DNA of 7,103 nucleotides from Deltaproteobacteria bacterium. GTDB lineage: Bacteria > Desulfobacterota > Desulfobacteria > Desulfobacterales > Desulfatirhabdiaceae. Below the pieces are notes generated by a model. The model had not been told where the DNA came from and searched no databases. It worked only from the letters and a program-made list of their open reading frames with translations. The stretch is taken from contig JAJYBO010000146.1 of the NCBI GenBank assembly GCA_021778975.1, positions 1-7,103 on the forward strand, written 5' to 3'. Below, in pieces: positions 5,924-7,103 of this stretch (positions are counted from its first letter, which is position 1; each line of letters opens with the position of its first letter). A program made the position numbers and the translations under genes.

Positions 5924-6316
5924 TCATCCACCGCCTTCACCTCCTTCTGTTTGTATGTGTCTGGGAAATATCCGGATGGCCCGTTTTTCAAGCTCCTCAA
6001 TACCAATGGGTCTCGAATAATAAACATCCGCTCCCAACGCCTTGATTTTTCGAACATGTTCCGACGATGGCGCATCGGTTGTCGTCATCAGAACATGGAC
6101 ATCGGGATTGAACTGTTTCAGTGCTTCCAGCACCTTGATCGCAGCGCCATCTTTTTTGGAATCCAGAATCGCCATTTGAGGACGCACATTCCGCACCCAC
6201 TGAATGGCCTCACGGTATTCGATAAATACAACCGCCGTATGGTTCAAGGTTTCCAGCACCCGCCTGGCAAGCATACACGCATCGAACTCGTCTCCCCACA
6301 CCAGAATACTTGCCAT
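5924..6316 (-). CDS. degenerate single-domain response regulator (receiver-like protein)
   Basis: This 130-residue protein has the size and pattern of a stand-alone CheY-like receiver with no output domain. From MASILVWGDE, the first beta strand is followed by D9/E10; the usual first aspartate of the acidic pair is replaced by G8. D52 (in MAILDSKKDG) sits where the phosphoacceptor aspartate belongs. Thr78-80 follow VLM at the conserved Thr/Ser position, and the near-invariant Lys-Pro appears as Arg-Pro (R102-P103). With one acidic ligand and the lysine lost, it may be phosphorylated inefficiently or act as a phosphorylation-independent or protein-binding receiver. The tail is Gly/Glu-rich (TEGGEGGG). 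The start is uncertain: the ATG at 6316 gives the natural domain boundary, but its nearest ribosome binding site (GGGGAG) is about 14 nt away; a GTG at 6382 would add 22 atypical residues. It lies upstream of the transporter genes with a hairpin between, and no histidine kinase is in view. Confidence 0.75.
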   Translation of the reverse strand: MASILVWGDEFDACMLARRVLETLNHTAVVFIEYREAIQWVRNVRPQMAILDSKKDGAAIKVLEALKQFNPDVHVLMTTTDAPSSEHVRKIKALGADVYYSRPIGIEELEKRAIRIFPRHIQTEGGEGGG

Positions 6317-6539
6317 AGACCGGTACGATTCTCCCCTGAATGCCTTTACTCCATGAATGACCGCTGCAAGAACGCTCCACACAGCACTGGTAAAGTATCA
6401 GCAAATTACGTACCAGGCCATAATCCACCTCAAAGCAACTCTTTGTCCTTCATTTTTGGATCCGCCAACTTCATAAATACAGAGATAACCTCTTTTAAAA
6501 ACAGCTCAATTTAAAATATCACGCCATATTCCAAATGAT

Positions 6540-6596
6540 TTGCGCGCCCTGCCTGCGAACTTTTTACAAAGCCGTCCGAAATTCGACTTTTTACGA
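6540..6596 (-). repeat. dispersed repeat, copy 2
   Basis: Positions 6540-6578 match 3841-3879 at 37 of 39 bases (TGCGCGCC at the left, ACTTTTTACAAAGCC in the middle). The left inverted arm of copy 1 is absent; instead a second ACTTTTTAC unit follows in direct orientation (6584-6596), 26 nt after the first. The two copies therefore share a core but differ in architecture, as expected of a family of decayed intergenic elements. Confidence 0.75.
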
Positions 6597-6745
6597 GAGT
6601 GTCAATATGGGTGAAATAAAAATCTTGCGGTGCAAGAAAATTCTGGCATTTGAGAATACCTGATCGGAAACATTGGGAGCGGGTGTTTTGTAATGCCGCT
6701 GCACGTTCATTATATTTTGAAAAACGTGTAACTTTTTTTAATTCC

Positions 6746-6774
6746 TTGACAAAATACAATCGCCAACGTATTAA
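6746..6774 (+). promoter_or_regulatory. ihfA: strong sigma70 promoter of the IHF-type gene
   Basis: A perfect -35 box TTGACA (6746-6751), an exact 17-bp spacer and a -10 box TATTAA (6769-6774, 4 of 6). The 40 bp upstream are AT-rich with runs of T and A, as in an UP element. Transcription would start near 6781, leaving a leader of about 150 nt. Confidence 0.7.
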
Positions 6775-6934
6775 TTAAGAATATTTGCTTCGGATATCAG
6801 TGTGTTTTAACCTGAATGACGAACAATTCAACAACGGCCAGAACGCAATAAAGTCCGCTGTCCTGTTCCTGTCGTCTGAGGGGTTTATCGAAGTCGGTTT
6901 GGCTTCAGCCACAAGTTAGAGGAGATTTTCGTTC

Positions 6935-7103
6935 ATGACGCTTACTAAAGCCCAGATCGTTGAAACCATTCATGAAACCATAGGGTTTCCTGCCAAAAAA
7001 AGTGTGGATGTGGTGGAGGCCTTACTGGAAATTATCAAGATGGCGCTGGAAAAAGGTGATGATGTGTTAATCAGTGGGTTTGGAAAATTCTGCGTAAACG
7101 AAA
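6935..7103 (+). CDS. ihfA: integration host factor alpha / HU-family DNA-binding protein (5' part)
   Basis: The first 56 codons are present and the gene runs off the window. The start MTLTKAQIVETI matches the M-x-L-T-K-A opening typical of IHF alpha (E. coli IhfA starts MALTKAEM). The dimerisation helices follow, then the family signature KGDDVLISGFGKF (residues 41-53). The DNA-intercalating arm with its proline and the RNP motif would lie beyond the edge. The protein normally forms a heterodimer with IHF beta that bends DNA sharply and assists recombination, replication and sigma54 transcription. AGAGGAG (6918-6924) ends 10 nt before the ATG. In many bacteria ihfA follows pheT; here it has its own promoter and a divergent neighbour. 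HU cannot be fully excluded from this half of the protein. Confidence 0.88.
   Translation, partial: MTLTKAQIVETIHETIGFPAKKSVDVVEALLEIIKMALEKGDDVLISGFGKFCVNE

Larger units (their letters stand above)
6317..6934. other. intergenic region between divergent genes
   Basis: About 620 bp with no gene I can support. The response-regulator side (6317-6540) is AT-rich and contains no clear minus-strand promoter; the best partial match, TTGAGC with a 16-bp gap to TATCTC, is weak. The middle holds the second copy of the dispersed repeat. The right side holds a strong plus-strand promoter and an approximately 150-nt leader for the IHF-type gene. An 82-codon minus-strand frame at 6511-6759 runs through the repeat and looks spurious. 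Confidence 0.6.

Noticed and set aside
6511..6759. 82-codon minus-strand frame next to the IHF-type promoter
   Set aside because: Its last third is translated repeat copy 2, it overlaps the strong plus-strand promoter, and the protein has no recognisable pattern. It is most likely spurious.

Overview
The window looks like chromosomal DNA of an anaerobic deltaproteobacterium, probably Desulfobacterota of the sulfate-reducer type. This rests on gene content: a GltD-like flavoprotein fused to ferredoxin domains, a four-cluster Fe-S subunit, TauE/SafE (TSUP) transport genes, and a palindromic intergenic repeat with a TTCGTAAAAAGT core of a kind I associate with Desulfobacteraceae genomes. No 16S or other decisive marker is present, so the placement is an inference.

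Layout. Positions 1-94 hold the end of an unidentified plus-strand gene. A small two-helix membrane protein follows at 243-500 (+). From 582 to about 6316 every gene is on the minus strand. Read in the direction of transcription they are: a degenerate single-domain response regulator (6316-5924); a 56-nt hairpin right after its stop; a TSUP transporter split over two genes (5778-4384, which also carries an exported Pro/Ala-rich and beta-rich region, and 4288-3899); a palindromic repeat (3815-3876); a short fragment that resembles the last residues of a molybdopterin oxidoreductase (3763-3560); a four-cluster [4Fe-4S] electron-transfer protein (3549-3046); a large FAD/NAD(P)/Fe-S oxidoreductase (3033-874); and, behind its own putative promoter, a 69-residue hypothetical protein (791-582). 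About 620 bp of non-coding DNA follows, with a second copy of the repeat and a strong sigma70-type promoter. It ends at the start of an IHF-alpha/HU-family gene (6935 to the window end, +).

How the genes work together. The Fe-S protein and the flavoprotein form a typical electron-transfer module (NAD(P)H, FAD, chain of [4Fe-4S] clusters) that normally serves a Mo or W catalytic subunit. Here the catalytic subunit seems to be reduced to a C-terminal stub whose stop codon overlaps the ribosome binding site of the Fe-S gene, so the module may be orphaned or may serve an enzyme encoded elsewhere. The two TSUP genes each encode one four-helix half with the family glycine motif, and together would make one complete transporter, possibly for sulfite or another small sulfur or carbon anion. 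The points most worth checking are the split transporter, the decapitated oxidoreductase gene, and the hairpin at 5863-5918, whose mismatches all become G.U or tandem G.A pairs in the minus-strand RNA.
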